Source of the DNA: Tildeniella torsiva UHER 1998/13D
GTDB lineage: Bacteria; Cyanobacteriota; Cyanobacteriia; Phormidesmidales; Phormidesmidaceae
Assembly (NCBI GenBank): GCA_019358835.1
Contig: JAHHIH010000021.1
Span: forward strand, 47,521 to 111,520
Length of the DNA: 64,000 nt
Direction of reading: 5' to 3'
A program made the position numbers and the translations under genes. Of this stretch, positions 45,130-52,386 are shown in pieces. Below the pieces are notes generated by a model. That model was not told the DNA's origin. It did no database searches and saw only the letters and a program-made list of their open reading frames with translations. Numbering within the stretch: position 1 is the stretch's first letter; every line of letters begins with the position of its first letter.

Positions 45130-45732
45130 TTAGCCCTCCCAGTACTTGTCGATCAGGCGAATACCAGCAGGCGCTGTGATGCTGTACTCCATCACATCCA
45201 CACCAGTGGCCGTTAGCACGGCACTCCAGCCGCCTGCCGTTACCTCACCTTCAATGGCGATCAGGTTCTTCCCGGCCAGGTAAGCGGCCTCGCGGCTCAG
45301 CTCTTTGTCGCTCACGGGCAGGTCGCTGTCATCCAGCGCTCGCCACAGCAGCGCCGCCGTAGCCCCGTGGGGCCGAGCAAAGTAGAGCGCCATCAGCAGC
45401 CGCCCCCGCACCTCTTGCCGATACGCCAGCGTTTCAGGGCTCAGCGCCCCATTGACAGGGATGCCGGGAATATCGGGCACGTTGTGCTCTAGCACGTCCA
45501 CGCCCAACGGCAGCAGTCGCCACAGCACCTCGGTGTGGGCAACCAGGGCTTTAGCCTCTAGGTAGCTCAGCTCTTGCCCCAGGGCCTCGCGCCCGAGGGG
45601 AATGCCGCTCTGGTGCAGGCTGCGCAGCACAATGCTCTCGGCCACTTGCCGGGGGCGTTCGCGATCGAGGCACTTCAAAATCTGCGCGCGAACCTCTTGT
45701 TGTTTGGCGCGGGCTAGGTCGGGGCTATTCAT
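45130..45732 (-). CDS. Winged-helix repeat protein, 200 aa
   Basis: Two similar halves, each about 90 residues, show a winged-helix-like layout: R-A-Q-I-L-K-C-L ... L-S-Y-L-E-A-K-A-L-V-A-H ... G-V-D-V-L-E-H in the first, and G-R-L-L-M-A-L ... E-A-A-Y-L-A-G-K-N-L-I-A ... G-V-D-V-M-E-Y in the second. Such duplicated ArsR-like wings are known in Mu-type phages next to the terminase genes; function unclear. It overlaps the 198-aa gene. Confidence 0.65.
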   Translation of the reverse strand: MNSPDLARAKQQEVRAQILKCLDRERPRQVAESIVLRSLHQSGIPLGREALGQELSYLEAKALVAHTEVLWRLLPLGVDVLEHNVPDIPGIPVNGALSPETLAYRQEVRGRLLMALYFARPHGATAALLWRALDDSDLPVSDKELSREAAYLAGKNLIAIEGEVTAGGWSAVLTATGVDVMEYSITAPAGIRLIDKYWEG

Positions 45733-46321
45733 TGGCTGGGCCTGCTAAAAGTCGGCGGCGGGCTCCGAGAGATTGATCCATGCGCTCCCAAACGGCGTCT
45801 ATGCGGCTGGTGAGCACGGTCATTTCCCGCACGTATTTCTCTTCGGTGATGTATCCGGCTGCAATTTCCGCCTTCAGTTGCAGCACGTCTTTTTGGGTTT
45901 GTTGCAGCAGCTCTTGGGCCTGTTTGAGCGCAAACTTGACATTCTCCAGCCGCTGCACTTTTTCGTTGAGTTGGCCGTGGGCTTCGAGCACCCGCTCTAG
46001 GGTGGCGCTCTGTTTGGGCAGCATGGCGAGGTCTTTGTCGGCACGGGCCAGCTGTTTCTGTATCTGCTGTTGGTTGGCCTCTAGTCGGGCAATCTGGGCC
46101 AGGTCAATCTGCTGAGTGCTGTCGCTCTTTTGCAGCACCTCAATGGCGCGATCGTGCTTCTCAAGCACCTCGGTAAAGCGCTTAAACTCGCGAGCGGCCA
46201 GCCACTTAAAGGCCCACAGCATGGCCCCAAACCCAGCGGCCACCAAAAACTCGGTGGGGATGGCAACAGCCCCATCGTTTATTTCTACCGGCACCTGAAG
46301 CAGGGTATGCAGCAAAATCAA
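45725..46321 (-). CDS. DUF2730-like TM and coiled-coil protein, first late gene
   Basis: A TM segment (residues ~24-40) precedes a long coiled coil (~50-170, rich in Gln/Glu/Lys/Leu). Mu gp26-type DUF2730 proteins have this layout. There is no ATG near the start; TTG at 46,321 or 46,315 is likely, with GAGGG just upstream inside the hairpin stem. It opens the late operon. Confidence 0.65.
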   Translation of the reverse strand: MILLHTLLQVPVEINDGAVAIPTEFLVAAGFGAMLWAFKWLAAREFKRFTEVLEKHDRAIEVLQKSDSTQQIDLAQIARLEANQQQIQKQLARADKDLAMLPKQSATLERVLEAHGQLNEKVQRLENVKFALKQAQELLQQTQKDVLQLKAEIAAGYITEEKYVREMTVLTSRIDAVWERMDQSLGARRRLLAGPANE

Positions 46322-46360
46322 AAACCCTCGACTGCCCTAATTTTGGGGGCGATCGAGGGT
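46322..46360. promoter_or_regulatory. Hairpin between the Mor-like gene and the late operon
   Basis: Nine paired bases (AACCCTCGA / TCGAGGGTT), extended by weaker pairs and with an AT-rich loop region, separate the early/middle from the late operon. The 3' arm (minus strand) contains the GAGGG that serves as ribosome-binding site for the first late gene, so it may act as a terminator, as an RNA switch, or both. Confidence 0.6.
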
Positions 46361-46382
46361 TGGCGTAAGGCGCTCTAGTGCC

Positions 46383-46736
46383 CTATTCGCGGAGCGTTTG
46401 GGCCTGCTTCAGAATAGCCTGAACTCTCCGAAAACCGATCCTATATTTTTGAACTAGCTGGTTAATCTCCATGCCCGCCGCTCGGTCTGCGGCCATGGCT
46501 TTGTCGCGTTCCTCCCGGTCGATTACTGGGTCAGAGGGCACCAGCAGCTGGTTGCCGCCATAGTGGTAGCTCAACGCCCCTGCCAAGTCAAAGCCCAGCG
46601 CCTCGACCAGGGGGTGAAAGAGCGTCAGCGCCGACGGCACATAGAGGCGCTGACCACCAAAGTGGCGCTGCATTTTAGCCGTTGCCTCTGGGCCTAAAAT
46701 CTCCCGTAGCTCAGTTAGTGTCTTGTCCCTGGCCAT
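46383..46736 (-). CDS. Mor/C-type transcription activator, 117 aa
   Basis: The Mor family in Mu turns on middle/late transcription. Here: G-G-Q-R-L-Y-V-P-S-A-L, a middle strand, and a C-terminal HTH with A-A-G-M-E-I-N-Q-L-V-Q-K-Y-R-I-G-F-R-R-V-Q-A-I-L. AGGAGG six bases ahead sets the ATG at 46,736. It is the last gene before the late operon, where an activator is expected. Confidence 0.8.
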   Translation of the reverse strand: MARDKTLTELREILGPEATAKMQRHFGGQRLYVPSALTLFHPLVEALGFDLAGALSYHYGGNQLLVPSDPVIDREERDKAMAADRAAGMEINQLVQKYRIGFRRVQAILKQAQTLRE

Positions 46737-47019
46737 GGTTGGCCTCCTTAGCATTCATCACTCGGTGGGTCAGTTCTTGCAAGGCTGCCGTGTTGAGGCA
46801 GCTCAGATAGGTGCTCACTTCGCTAGCGCTGCTGGCTAGCCACTTGTCTAAAAACGCCTCGGCCACAGGTTTTTCCCAGCCGTGCTCTTCGTAGAGGCTG
46901 ACCAGGGCCGCAGCCCTCAGACCCACCAGCAGCCGGAGCTCTCGCACCTCCCAATAGTACGGAGGTTCTTCTCTATGATGCACCGCCCAGCCCTTGAGCT
47001 GTATGGTTTCTTCGAGCAT
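46711..47019 (-). CDS. Hypothetical early protein, 102 aa
   Basis: A helical protein (M-L-E-E-T-I-Q-L-K-G-W-A-V, then V-R-E-L-R-L-L-V-G-L-R-A-A-A-L). The frame is open further upstream (to 47,169), but that part is Thr/Ser/Ala-rich and overlaps the 65-aa gene, so I place the start at 47,019, 13 bases after that gene's stop. It overlaps the Mor-like gene by 26 bases. Confidence 0.5.
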   Translation of the reverse strand: MLEETIQLKGWAVHHREEPPYYWEVRELRLLVGLRAAALVSLYEEHGWEKPVAEAFLDKWLASSASEVSTYLSCLNTAALQELTHRVMNAKEANHGQGQDTN

Positions 47020-47032
47020 TACCAACCAGTCG

Positions 47033-47230
47033 CTAAACTCGGCGGCTGCTACTGTTGCCGATGTGCCACCCCCGGCAGTAGAGGCAGCGGTAGACCCTGA
47101 GGTTGCTGTCGCCTTTGCCGTGGGCAAGCATGCGGCGACGGATTTTTTTGGCGTAGGTTTTGGTGTCATAGAGCGCTTTCCGAGTACACATCCGATATCT
47201 GTGCTGTATTTGCCACGGGTTCTCAGTCAT
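47033..47230 (-). CDS. Zinc-ribbon small protein, 65 aa
   Basis: The C-terminal half reads V-Y-R-C-L-Y-C-R-G-W-H-I-G, a C-x2-C type half-ribbon with a His seen in many short phage/bacterial proteins starting R-K-x-x-Y. The N-terminal half has many Arg/Lys. It overlaps GemA by eight bases. Confidence 0.65.
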   Translation of the reverse strand: MTENPWQIQHRYRMCTRKALYDTKTYAKKIRRRMLAHGKGDSNLRVYRCLYCRGWHIGNSSSRRV

Positions 47231-47738
47231 CGGCGGTGGGGTTGAGCTTTACTTGGCCAGGCTCCCAGGTGCCCCCTGCTCTCTCGAGCATTGCCTTCAG
47301 GGCTTCAATCACCTTGGTGCAGTCAGCGGGGTCTCGCAGCCACTCAACCCTCTCCACACGGGTCATTCGCTTTACGAAGGCATTGAGGCCACTTTCATAA
47401 CGGTTTCGCACCGCCCCAGCCTGGTAGGCATTGATCCACAGGGCGCGAATCAAGTCGATCTGGGTTTTGTCGAAGTCGGGCTTATGGCGGCTGGGGGGCG
47501 AGAGCTTCTTCTTGCCCGGCTTCTTGTCGGGCTTGTTGGTCACAAAGCCGAGCTGGGTCATGCGGTCCATAACCGCATTGAGTTCGGCTAGGCTCATCTC
47601 GGCGCAGCTCTGTTTGCCGGTGACTCGGTCGAGAATCATGCGGTAGTTGCCCTCATCAATGGCCAGCTGCTTTTTGGCAACGTGGATCAGGGCGATTAGC
47701 TTGCGGCGATCGGGTTGTTTAGGGTTGGTTTGAGCCAT
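47223..47738 (-). CDS. GemA (Mu gp16) regulatory protein, 171 aa
   Basis: The DUF1018 pattern is clear: R-R-K-L-I-A-L-I-H-V-A-K-K-Q-L, E-G-N-Y-R-M-I-L-D-R-V-T-G-K-Q-S-C, L-N-A-V-M-D-R-M-T-Q-L-G-F and, at the C-terminus, L-R-D-P-A-D-C-T-K-V-I-E-A-L. GemA in Mu alters host gene expression and DNA topology. ATG 47,738 has GAGG upstream. Confidence 0.9.
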   Translation of the reverse strand: MAQTNPKQPDRRKLIALIHVAKKQLAIDEGNYRMILDRVTGKQSCAEMSLAELNAVMDRMTQLGFVTNKPDKKPGKKKLSPPSRHKPDFDKTQIDLIRALWINAYQAGAVRNRYESGLNAFVKRMTRVERVEWLRDPADCTKVIEALKAMLERAGGTWEPGQVKLNPTADD

Positions 47739-47970
47739 GGTTAACACCTCGGTAAAGGGCTCTTAAGGGGTTCAAAACGTAGGCCGTGGCCAGGTGGTTG
47801 TTAAGCTGGCCCTGGTGGTAGAGGCCCACCCAGTAATCAAGTTTTTCAAGGCAACCGGGCAGGTAGGTGGCCGGGCCAACCGTCAGCGGCAGCGCCTGGG
47901 CGACGGTCTCACGGTTGGCCGCCAGCCACCCCAGGGCGCGGTCAATCCTCTGGGATAGAGGTTCGGTCAT
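47719..47970 (-). CDS. Hypothetical early protein, 83 aa
   Basis: A helical protein (L-S-Q-R-I-D-R-A-L-G-W-L-A-A-N-R-E-T) with no family recognised. It overlaps both neighbours, as is usual for this operon. Confidence 0.5.
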   Translation of the reverse strand: MTEPLSQRIDRALGWLAANRETVAQALPLTVGPATYLPGCLEKLDYWVGLYHQGQLNNHLATAYVLNPLRALYRGVNHGSNQP

Positions 47971-48256
47971 GATCTATCCCAAGCAATGCATCAAGCTTTT
48001 TGCCGCTCCGGCTCAGCTCTCGCTGAATCCGCTCCCACTCTTCATCAAGCTTTAGCCACTTGGCCGAACCAATCCTTGCGGTGCGCTCCGCCTCAGTGAT
48101 TGACTGGGCCTTGGCAAGTAAAGTGCGCTGCCGGAGAAGTATGGCCTTGATCTCTAGCTCTCTCCAATCGATCTCGAAAAGCAGCCGGGGAAGCAGGCAA
48201 TCAATCAGCACCGCCTTTGGATAGCCCATTAGGCGTTTGCGATCGGCATCATTCAT
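47942..48256 (-). CDS. Hypothetical coiled-coil protein, 104 aa
   Basis: Starts M-N-D-A-D-R-K-R-L-M-G-Y-P and is helical, with K-L-D-E-E-W-E-R-I-Q-R-E-L-S. The longer upstream frame (to 48,367) is a shadow of the 127-aa gene. No family recognised. Confidence 0.55.
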   Translation of the reverse strand: MNDADRKRLMGYPKAVLIDCLLPRLLFEIDWRELEIKAILLRQRTLLAKAQSITEAERTARIGSAKWLKLDEEWERIQRELSRSGKKLDALLGIDHDRTSIPED

Positions 48257-48632
48257 CGGCAATCTCCCAAATCGGCTTCCACGGTTCGGCTTGGGGCATG
48301 GGTCGGGGGGGCGGTGCGCTAGCCCCCTCGCCCACGGCCCCATCGGCCTTCGGTGCACCCTCTTCAAACCGCTGCTCTAAGTAGCCCCAGTCGTGGCCGC
48401 GCACCTTGTTGCGGATTGCGTTGATCGCGTCGCCACGCTCGCAGGGCAGCTCGCGCTTCTTCAAAAATTTCACCGCCCCGGCAATGAGCTGGGGGGCAAA
48501 GTCGTTAAACCCAGGCCCCACCCACAGGTGCCCCAACCCCTGCTGCACCAGCTCGGGATATTTGTGGGCACCGCTGGCCATCCGCAGCGCCAGGGGGTCT
48601 ATGGGCTTTCCACAGTGAGGGCAGTGCATCAT
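48249..48632 (-). CDS. Zinc-ribbon N-terminus protein, 127 aa
   Basis: C-P-H-C-G-K at the start is a zinc knuckle half; the remainder has F-L-K-K-R-E-L-P-C and a Pro-rich tail (SAPPPRPMPQAEP). No family recognised. Confidence 0.55.
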   Translation of the reverse strand: MMHCPHCGKPIDPLALRMASGAHKYPELVQQGLGHLWVGPGFNDFAPQLIAGAVKFLKKRELPCERGDAINAIRNKVRGHDWGYLEQRFEEGAPKADGAVGEGASAPPPRPMPQAEPWKPIWEIADE

Positions 48633-48838
48633 TGGTGGTAGCCCTCCCAGGGTTCAAGGTCATCGCCCAAGGCGTAGCTACTCAAGGTCAGGGCAAGCAG
48701 GGTGCCCGCCCAAGGCGCAGACCACGGATCTATCAGCGGGTTCTCGCACCACTCCCAGCAGCCCTCAATGCGGCGCAGGTAGTAGCCCTGACTGCAAAGC
48801 CAGAGGGCATGCGACAGATGAATAAAGAGGAGTCGCAT
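48629..48838 (-). CDS. Hypothetical Trp-rich protein, 69 aa
   Basis: Opens M-R-L-L-F-I-H-L-S-H-A-L-W-L-C and is Trp/Leu-rich, with a possible membrane-associated segment around W-A-G-T-L-L-A-L-T-L. It overlaps its neighbours by one and four bases. Confidence 0.45.
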   Translation of the reverse strand: MRLLFIHLSHALWLCSQGYYLRRIEGCWEWCENPLIDPWSAPWAGTLLALTLSSYALGDDLEPWEGYHQ

Positions 48839-49125
48839 TAGTAATCGCTCCCGTCGTGTTGGGGTTCGTCTTCGGTAAACTGCCTCGCCGTCGCCCGGCG
48901 TAGTTGCACCAGGGTGCGTAGTTCCGCCGCCGCCTTTAGCGCTGCCATCATCGATCCGGGCAAATGGCTTATCGACAAATGCCCCATCTGCACCGGGTCG
49001 CCTTTATCAAGCTGGTCAACAATCTCAAACTCTTTCTTGGTCGCCTCGGCCAGGCTCAGCAGAGCCGAGCGATAGTTAAACATTGCATCGCCCTGCATGG
49101 CGAGTAGTTGGTTGTCGGTGATCAC
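48838..49125 (-). CDS. Hypothetical early protein, 95 aa
   Basis: Helical (M-F-N-Y-R-S-A-L-L-S-L-A-E-A-T-K-K) with an acidic C-terminus. Its stop TAA shares a base with the next ATG. No family recognised. Confidence 0.5.
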   Translation of the reverse strand: MITDNQLLAMQGDAMFNYRSALLSLAEATKKEFEIVDQLDKGDPVQMGHLSISHLPGSMMAALKAAAELRTLVQLRRATARQFTEDEPQHDGSDY

Positions 49126-49128
49126 AGC

Positions 49129-50163
49129 TCAATCCTCCAGTAGGGTTTGCATCCAAAAATCGCCCAGCTCCGCAAAGGCCGCGCCAAACGCGCTGGCATC
49201 ATGCCCCAGGTAAAACACCGCCGAGGGGAACCGCGCCGCCTCCGTGTTGCCCTTAAACACCAGCCGCCCCTTCACCAGGCACACAGGGAACTCATTCAGC
49301 TGTCGCCACCACGCCGTATCGGTGTAGGCCGGCACCAGGTAGATCGCCTGGCTCACATTGCCCAGCCGATACTGCTCCAGCAGCTTTGCCGTCCAGTCGG
49401 CCAGCGTCCCCGAGGGGTTGTAGGGCGGGTTCACAAACACCCGGCCCATCCACGGTTGCAACAGCCCATTGCGGCTGGGGCCGTAATGCACCGTCGCCTT
49501 TACGTTGGGTTCCCCCTCCTCATTGCTGCATGGGTCAAGGTCGGGGTAGCCACCAAAGCAGCGGTAGACCATTTCCAAGATGCGATCTGGGGTGTAGTGC
49601 TCGTTGTGGGCCTTAGGGTTGCTGAGCTGCTTCCCGCCCCCCTCGCCCAGAGGGCGAGGGGTCGGGGGTGAGGGCGACTCCTCATCGTCTACCAGCTCCG
49701 CCTCAATCACCTCAATGTCCTGTGCAGGCGGTAGTTGTGGAGCTGCATCGGGCTCAGCCAGTAATGACAAGGCACCCCTAATGCTCAAATCGGCCACCGT
49801 GTCCGATTTGATATGGGCCTCTATCGCTGGCCACTCACGAGCAATCTGCATGTAGCGCCTAGCCTCACGGTCACTTCCGGTGAAATGCTGCTTGAGATAG
49901 GCTGCGAAATTGCCATGGCCGACCAGCTGCTTTGCCTCGATCAGCAGGCGTCCGCAGTCTCTAGCGTCGTAAAGCATTCCGCCAATTGCCTGCACAATTG
50001 AGGCTCTCTTGACGTTCGCCTGCTCAAACTTAAATTCGAGCTGGAGATCTTCATAGCTCTTTGCCTCCAGCTCCCCCGGCTCAATGCCGAGAAAGCTGAG
50101 TAGTTCGCCTGCACCTTCCTGGTTTTCCACCAGGGCGTTATCGTTCAGTGGGGGGTTGCTCAC
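49129..50163 (-). CDS. DUF3102-like domain fused to phage adenine methyltransferase, 344 aa
   Basis: Residues ~30-130 fit DUF3102 (G-R-L-L-I-E-A-K-Q-L-V-G-H-G-N-F-A-A-Y-L-K). The C-terminal half is the phage N6-adenine methyltransferase family: Y-T-P-D-R-I-L-E-M-V, L-D-P-C-S-N, V-F-V-N-P-P-Y-N (the catalytic NPPY) and A-I-Y-L-V-P-A-Y. The two parts are joined at residues ~163-176 by an in-frame copy of the GC-rich repeat. GTG 50,163 follows AGGAGG. It probably protects phage DNA from host restriction. Confidence 0.85.
   Translation of the reverse strand: MSNPPLNDNALVENQEGAGELLSFLGIEPGELEAKSYEDLQLEFKFEQANVKRASIVQAIGGMLYDARDCGRLLIEAKQLVGHGNFAAYLKQHFTGSDREARRYMQIAREWPAIEAHIKSDTVADLSIRGALSLLAEPDAAPQLPPAQDIEVIEAELVDDEESPSPPTPRPLGEGGGKQLSNPKAHNEHYTPDRILEMVYRCFGGYPDLDPCSNEEGEPNVKATVHYGPSRNGLLQPWMGRVFVNPPYNPSGTLADWTAKLLEQYRLGNVSQAIYLVPAYTDTAWWRQLNEFPVCLVKGRLVFKGNTEAARFPSAVFYLGHDASAFGAAFAELGDFWMQTLLED
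49637..49674. repeat. GC-rich repeat inside the methyltransferase fusion
   Basis: About 38 bases (CCCCCCTCGCCCAGAGGGCG, GAGGGGTCGGGGGTGAGGG), translated in frame as S-P-P-T-P-R-P-L-G-E-G-G-G between the two domains. Same element as at 40,609 and 51,149. Confidence 0.8.
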
Positions 50164-50239
50164 GCGGCCTCCTAAGTGATCGGTTTTCCGGTTGCTTCTT
50201 GTTTGGACGCGGCCCTGGTGGGCCGCTTTCTTCAGCGCT

Positions 50240-50380
50240 CTATCTGCCCCGCGTTGGGCATCCAGACCCAGGGCACAGGTTTCCAGGGAACTGATCGCGC
50301 TTGCCCCCGTAAGCCGCCGTCGCTGCCAGGGCAGCAATCAGCATGGCCAGGGCAATCAGTTTTAGAGATTTCACTTTCAT
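50240..50380 (-). CDS. 46-residue secreted peptide
   Basis: A good signal peptide (M-K-V-K-S-L-K-L-I-A-L-A-M-L-I-A-A-L-A-A-T-A) is followed by a short Gly/Pro/Cys-containing tail (N-L-C-P-G-S-G-C-P). It lies in the gap between the 60-aa gene and the methyltransferase fusion. Function unknown; superinfection exclusion is one option for such genes. Confidence 0.5.
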   Translation of the reverse strand: MKVKSLKLIALAMLIAALAATAAYGGKRDQFPGNLCPGSGCPTRGR

Positions 50381-50408
50381 CGGTCGTTACCTCTTGTTTG
50401 GTTAGGGT

Positions 50409-50591
50409 TTACTTGTCTAGGCCGAGGGCGGCCACAATCCTTGCAGTCTGATTAGCGGTGAACTTAATGGGCGCTGGGTTATTCATCCACCAGCCCTTGC
50501 TCGTGCCATCAGGCTCCAAGGTCAGTCCCCGCAGGTTGGCGGCGTTTATCCACCGCTTCTTGGGGCTGGTCGATATCAGAATCCAGTTCAT
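50409..50591 (-). CDS. Hypothetical early protein, 60 aa
   Basis: Starts M-N-W-I-L-I-S-T-S-P-K-K-R-W-I-N-A-A with GGAG six bases ahead. Beta-rich with a short helical end. No family recognised. The frame upstream to 50,609 is open but has a poorer start. Confidence 0.5.
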   Translation of the reverse strand: MNWILISTSPKKRWINAANLRGLTLEPDGTSKGWWMNNPAPIKFTANQTARIVAALGLDK

Positions 50592-50787
50592 GGGTTTCTC
50601 CGTAGGCATGAATCAAAACGCGATCGTCTTGGGGGTTGAGCTGGCACTCCAGCGTCACCAGCTCGGCAGTTTGGGCCAGGGCCACGGCGCGATAGTGGGC
50701 CGCATGAATGCTTGAAAACCACTCCTCACGCTGCGCCACGCCCTGGTACCACGTACAGACCACAAAGGGCAGCGGGTAGAGAATCAT
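50509..50787 (-). CDS. Hypothetical early protein, 92 aa
   Basis: Opens M-I-L-Y-P-L-P-F-V-V-C-T-W-Y-Q-G and ends in a charged tail overlapping the 60-aa gene by 83 bases. The start is coupled (ATGA) to the 320-aa gene. The tail may be a by-product of the overlap, so the true end is uncertain only in meaning, not in frame. Confidence 0.45.
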   Translation of the reverse strand: MILYPLPFVVCTWYQGVAQREEWFSSIHAAHYRAVALAQTAELVTLECQLNPQDDRVLIHAYGETHELDSDIDQPQEAVDKRRQPAGTDLGA

Positions 50788-51746
50788 GCCGCCTCCGATC
50801 GCGTCAGGCCCAGCAGGTCAAGGGCGCGGCGCAGTGCGTTGGCATCGTCAAGCTTCTGCTCTAGCAGCAATTCCAGTCGTTGCATCTCCCCACGAATCGC
50901 GGCCACCTCCACATCCAGGGTGTGCAGCCGCTCTACCAAGTCGCCCTGAGATACAGCAGGCAGCGTCGGAGTTGCCGGGGTCGCTGAGGCTACCTGTGTC
51001 AGCTTGTACTCCAGCTCCTCATTGCGTCGCACCACGGCTTTCAGCTGCTCATGCAGCTCCGCAATCTGCCGCTCATAGTCCTCGGCCTGGTCAGCTACTA
51101 AGTCCTCCTCACCCTCCTTTTCAATGGAGAGAGGGTAGCTTTCCGGCTCCCCCTCGCCCTCTGGGAGAGGGGGCTGGGGGGTGAGGGCCTCCGGCTCCTT
51201 CACCAGCACATAGGGAATCGGCTGATCTGCAACGGCTTCAAAATCCGCCTCGCGTCGCTCCTTCTCCGCCTGCACAGCCCGCTTCACCCGCGCCAGGGTC
51301 GGATCATTCCTGTACAACCAGCTAGTGCTTACATTCGCCGTTTTCCTTACCCAGTCAACTCCGGGCGTCTTCGCCTGGGGCAGCAATTCCAGAGCCCGAT
51401 CAATCGCCGCCTCAATCTCCTCGGTCGTTCGTTGCAATCCCATCGTTTCTTTCTCCGGTTGGTTGTACTTGGGGTTTCGTTGCCAGCTCTCCCCACGTGG
51501 GGGCTTTGCGTAGTAGATGGGCCAGGTGCTGGTGGGGGGGTGGTGCACATAGGGCGCATACTTCACTGCCACGGCATGCACCGCTTTGCAGTTGGCCTGG
51601 TGGGGGCTCAGCGCCAGCGCCGTCGTAAACTGCTCCAGCTTCATCAGCCCTCGCTGGTTGAGGTAGGCCGTCAACCGGCGGGCGATCGTCTCTTCGTCGG
51701 GCAGCTTGCCCGCCTTCCTCGGTCGGCTCTTGCGAATCCTAGACAT
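50784..51746 (-). CDS. DUF6262/KfrA-like coiled-coil protein, 320 aa
   Basis: Residues ~105-170 read like an HTH followed by helix (E-E-I-E-A-A-I-D-R-A-L-E, W-V-R-K-T-A-N-V-S-T-S-W-L-Y-R-N), as in KfrA/DUF6262 alpha-type transposon proteins, and the C-terminal ~110 residues form a coiled coil (L-H-E-Q-L-K-A-V-V-R-R-N-E-E-L). At residues ~187-199 a GC-rich repeat is read in frame as L-T-P-Q-P-P-L-P-E-G-E-G-E. It may bind phage DNA. Confidence 0.6.
   Translation of the reverse strand: MSRIRKSRPRKAGKLPDEETIARRLTAYLNQRGLMKLEQFTTALALSPHQANCKAVHAVAVKYAPYVHHPPTSTWPIYYAKPPRGESWQRNPKYNQPEKETMGLQRTTEEIEAAIDRALELLPQAKTPGVDWVRKTANVSTSWLYRNDPTLARVKRAVQAEKERREADFEAVADQPIPYVLVKEPEALTPQPPLPEGEGEPESYPLSIEKEGEEDLVADQAEDYERQIAELHEQLKAVVRRNEELEYKLTQVASATPATPTLPAVSQGDLVERLHTLDVEVAAIRGEMQRLELLLEQKLDDANALRRALDLLGLTRSEAA
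51149..51187. repeat. GC-rich repeat inside the 320-aa gene
   Basis: CCCCCTCGCCCTCTGGGAG plus GAGGGGGCTGGGGGGTGAGGG, about 39 bases, translated as part of a Pro/Glu-rich linker. It is read in a different frame from the copies at 40,609 and 49,637, yet still avoids stops. Confidence 0.8.
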
Positions 51747-51957
51747 CGCGCGGCCCTCCGTTAATCACCAGGTCCATGCGGCTCACCGACTCCAGTAGGC
51801 GGTTAGCCCGCAGTTCATCCGCCGCCTTCGCCAGCAGCACCTGGCCCACCCAGGCTTCGCTGCGCCCCCGCAGGGTCGCTATCTCCTGCACCGCTTTGCT
51901 TAGGGCCAGAGCCAGCACCCGCTCTCGCGGCGTTATCAGATCGTCCAATTCGTTCAC
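51739..51957 (-). CDS. Hypothetical early protein, 72 aa
   Basis: GTG 51,957 has AAAGGAGA upstream, a strong site. The protein is helical (L-A-L-A-L-S-K-A-V-Q-E-I-A-T-L-R-G-R) with no family recognised. It overlaps the tail of the 138-aa frame by 143 bases. Confidence 0.6.
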   Translation of the reverse strand: MNELDDLITPRERVLALALSKAVQEIATLRGRSEAWVGQVLLAKAADELRANRLLESVSRMDLVINGGPRDV

Positions 51958-52231
51958 GGCGTGTCTCCTTTAGGTTGTGGTTCCAGCGGCCAGTGGCTCT
52001 TACATCAAGGCGCTGCTGCGTCGCGCCAATCTCTACGCCCAGCCTCAAAATGTTCAGTACCTGATACACCTCGTGGTGCCAGCCGCTCATCTCAAAGCAC
52101 AGCAGCCCTTGGCGGTCATAAATCTCCACCGTGGCCTGGGGCAGCAGGCCCCAGCGCCGCCAGCGGTAGCACCGCAGCTCATAGCCTCGGCCTGTGAGCT
52201 GCCCTTGCAAAACAGAGGGAATGATTCTCAT
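51815..52231 (-). CDS. Hypothetical early protein, 138 aa, long overlap with next gene
   Basis: Starts M-R-I-I-P-S-V-L-Q-G-Q-L-T-G at 52,231, coupled to the lipoprotein stop (ATGA). The first ~90 residues look like a real beta-rich domain; the last ~45 (A-R-A-G-A-G-S-G-P-K) are translated across the start of the 72-aa gene and look unstructured, so the functional end may be earlier or a frameshift may have lengthened it. Confidence 0.5.
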   Translation of the reverse strand: MRIIPSVLQGQLTGRGYELRCYRWRRWGLLPQATVEIYDRQGLLCFEMSGWHHEVYQVLNILRLGVEIGATQQRLDVRATGRWNHNLKETRRERIGRSDNAARAGAGSGPKQSGAGDSDPAGAQRSLGGPGAAGEGGG

Positions 52232-52386
52232 ACAGCAGGCTCCTTGTCGCTTCCGCTGCCCCGAAAAGCCAGGGCGGCATTGTCTTTGGTCACAGGGGCC
52301 AGGTCGCCATCGTCGTCGCACCCACCCAGCCCCAGGGCCACGGCCAGCATCAGCGCCAGCAATGCCCACGAAACGGTAGATTTCAT
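52228..52386 (-). CDS. Small lipoprotein, 52 aa
   Basis: M-K-S-T-V-S-W-A-L-L-A-L-M-L-A-V-A-L-G-L followed by the lipobox L-G-G-C, then a short acidic tail (C-D-D-D-G-D). Signal and lipobox are clear. Phage lipoproteins of this size can act in superinfection exclusion or as o-spanin (Rz1) analogues. Coupled at both ends. Confidence 0.65.
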   Translation of the reverse strand: MKSTVSWALLALMLAVALGLGGCDDDGDLAPVTKDNAALAFRGSGSDKEPAV

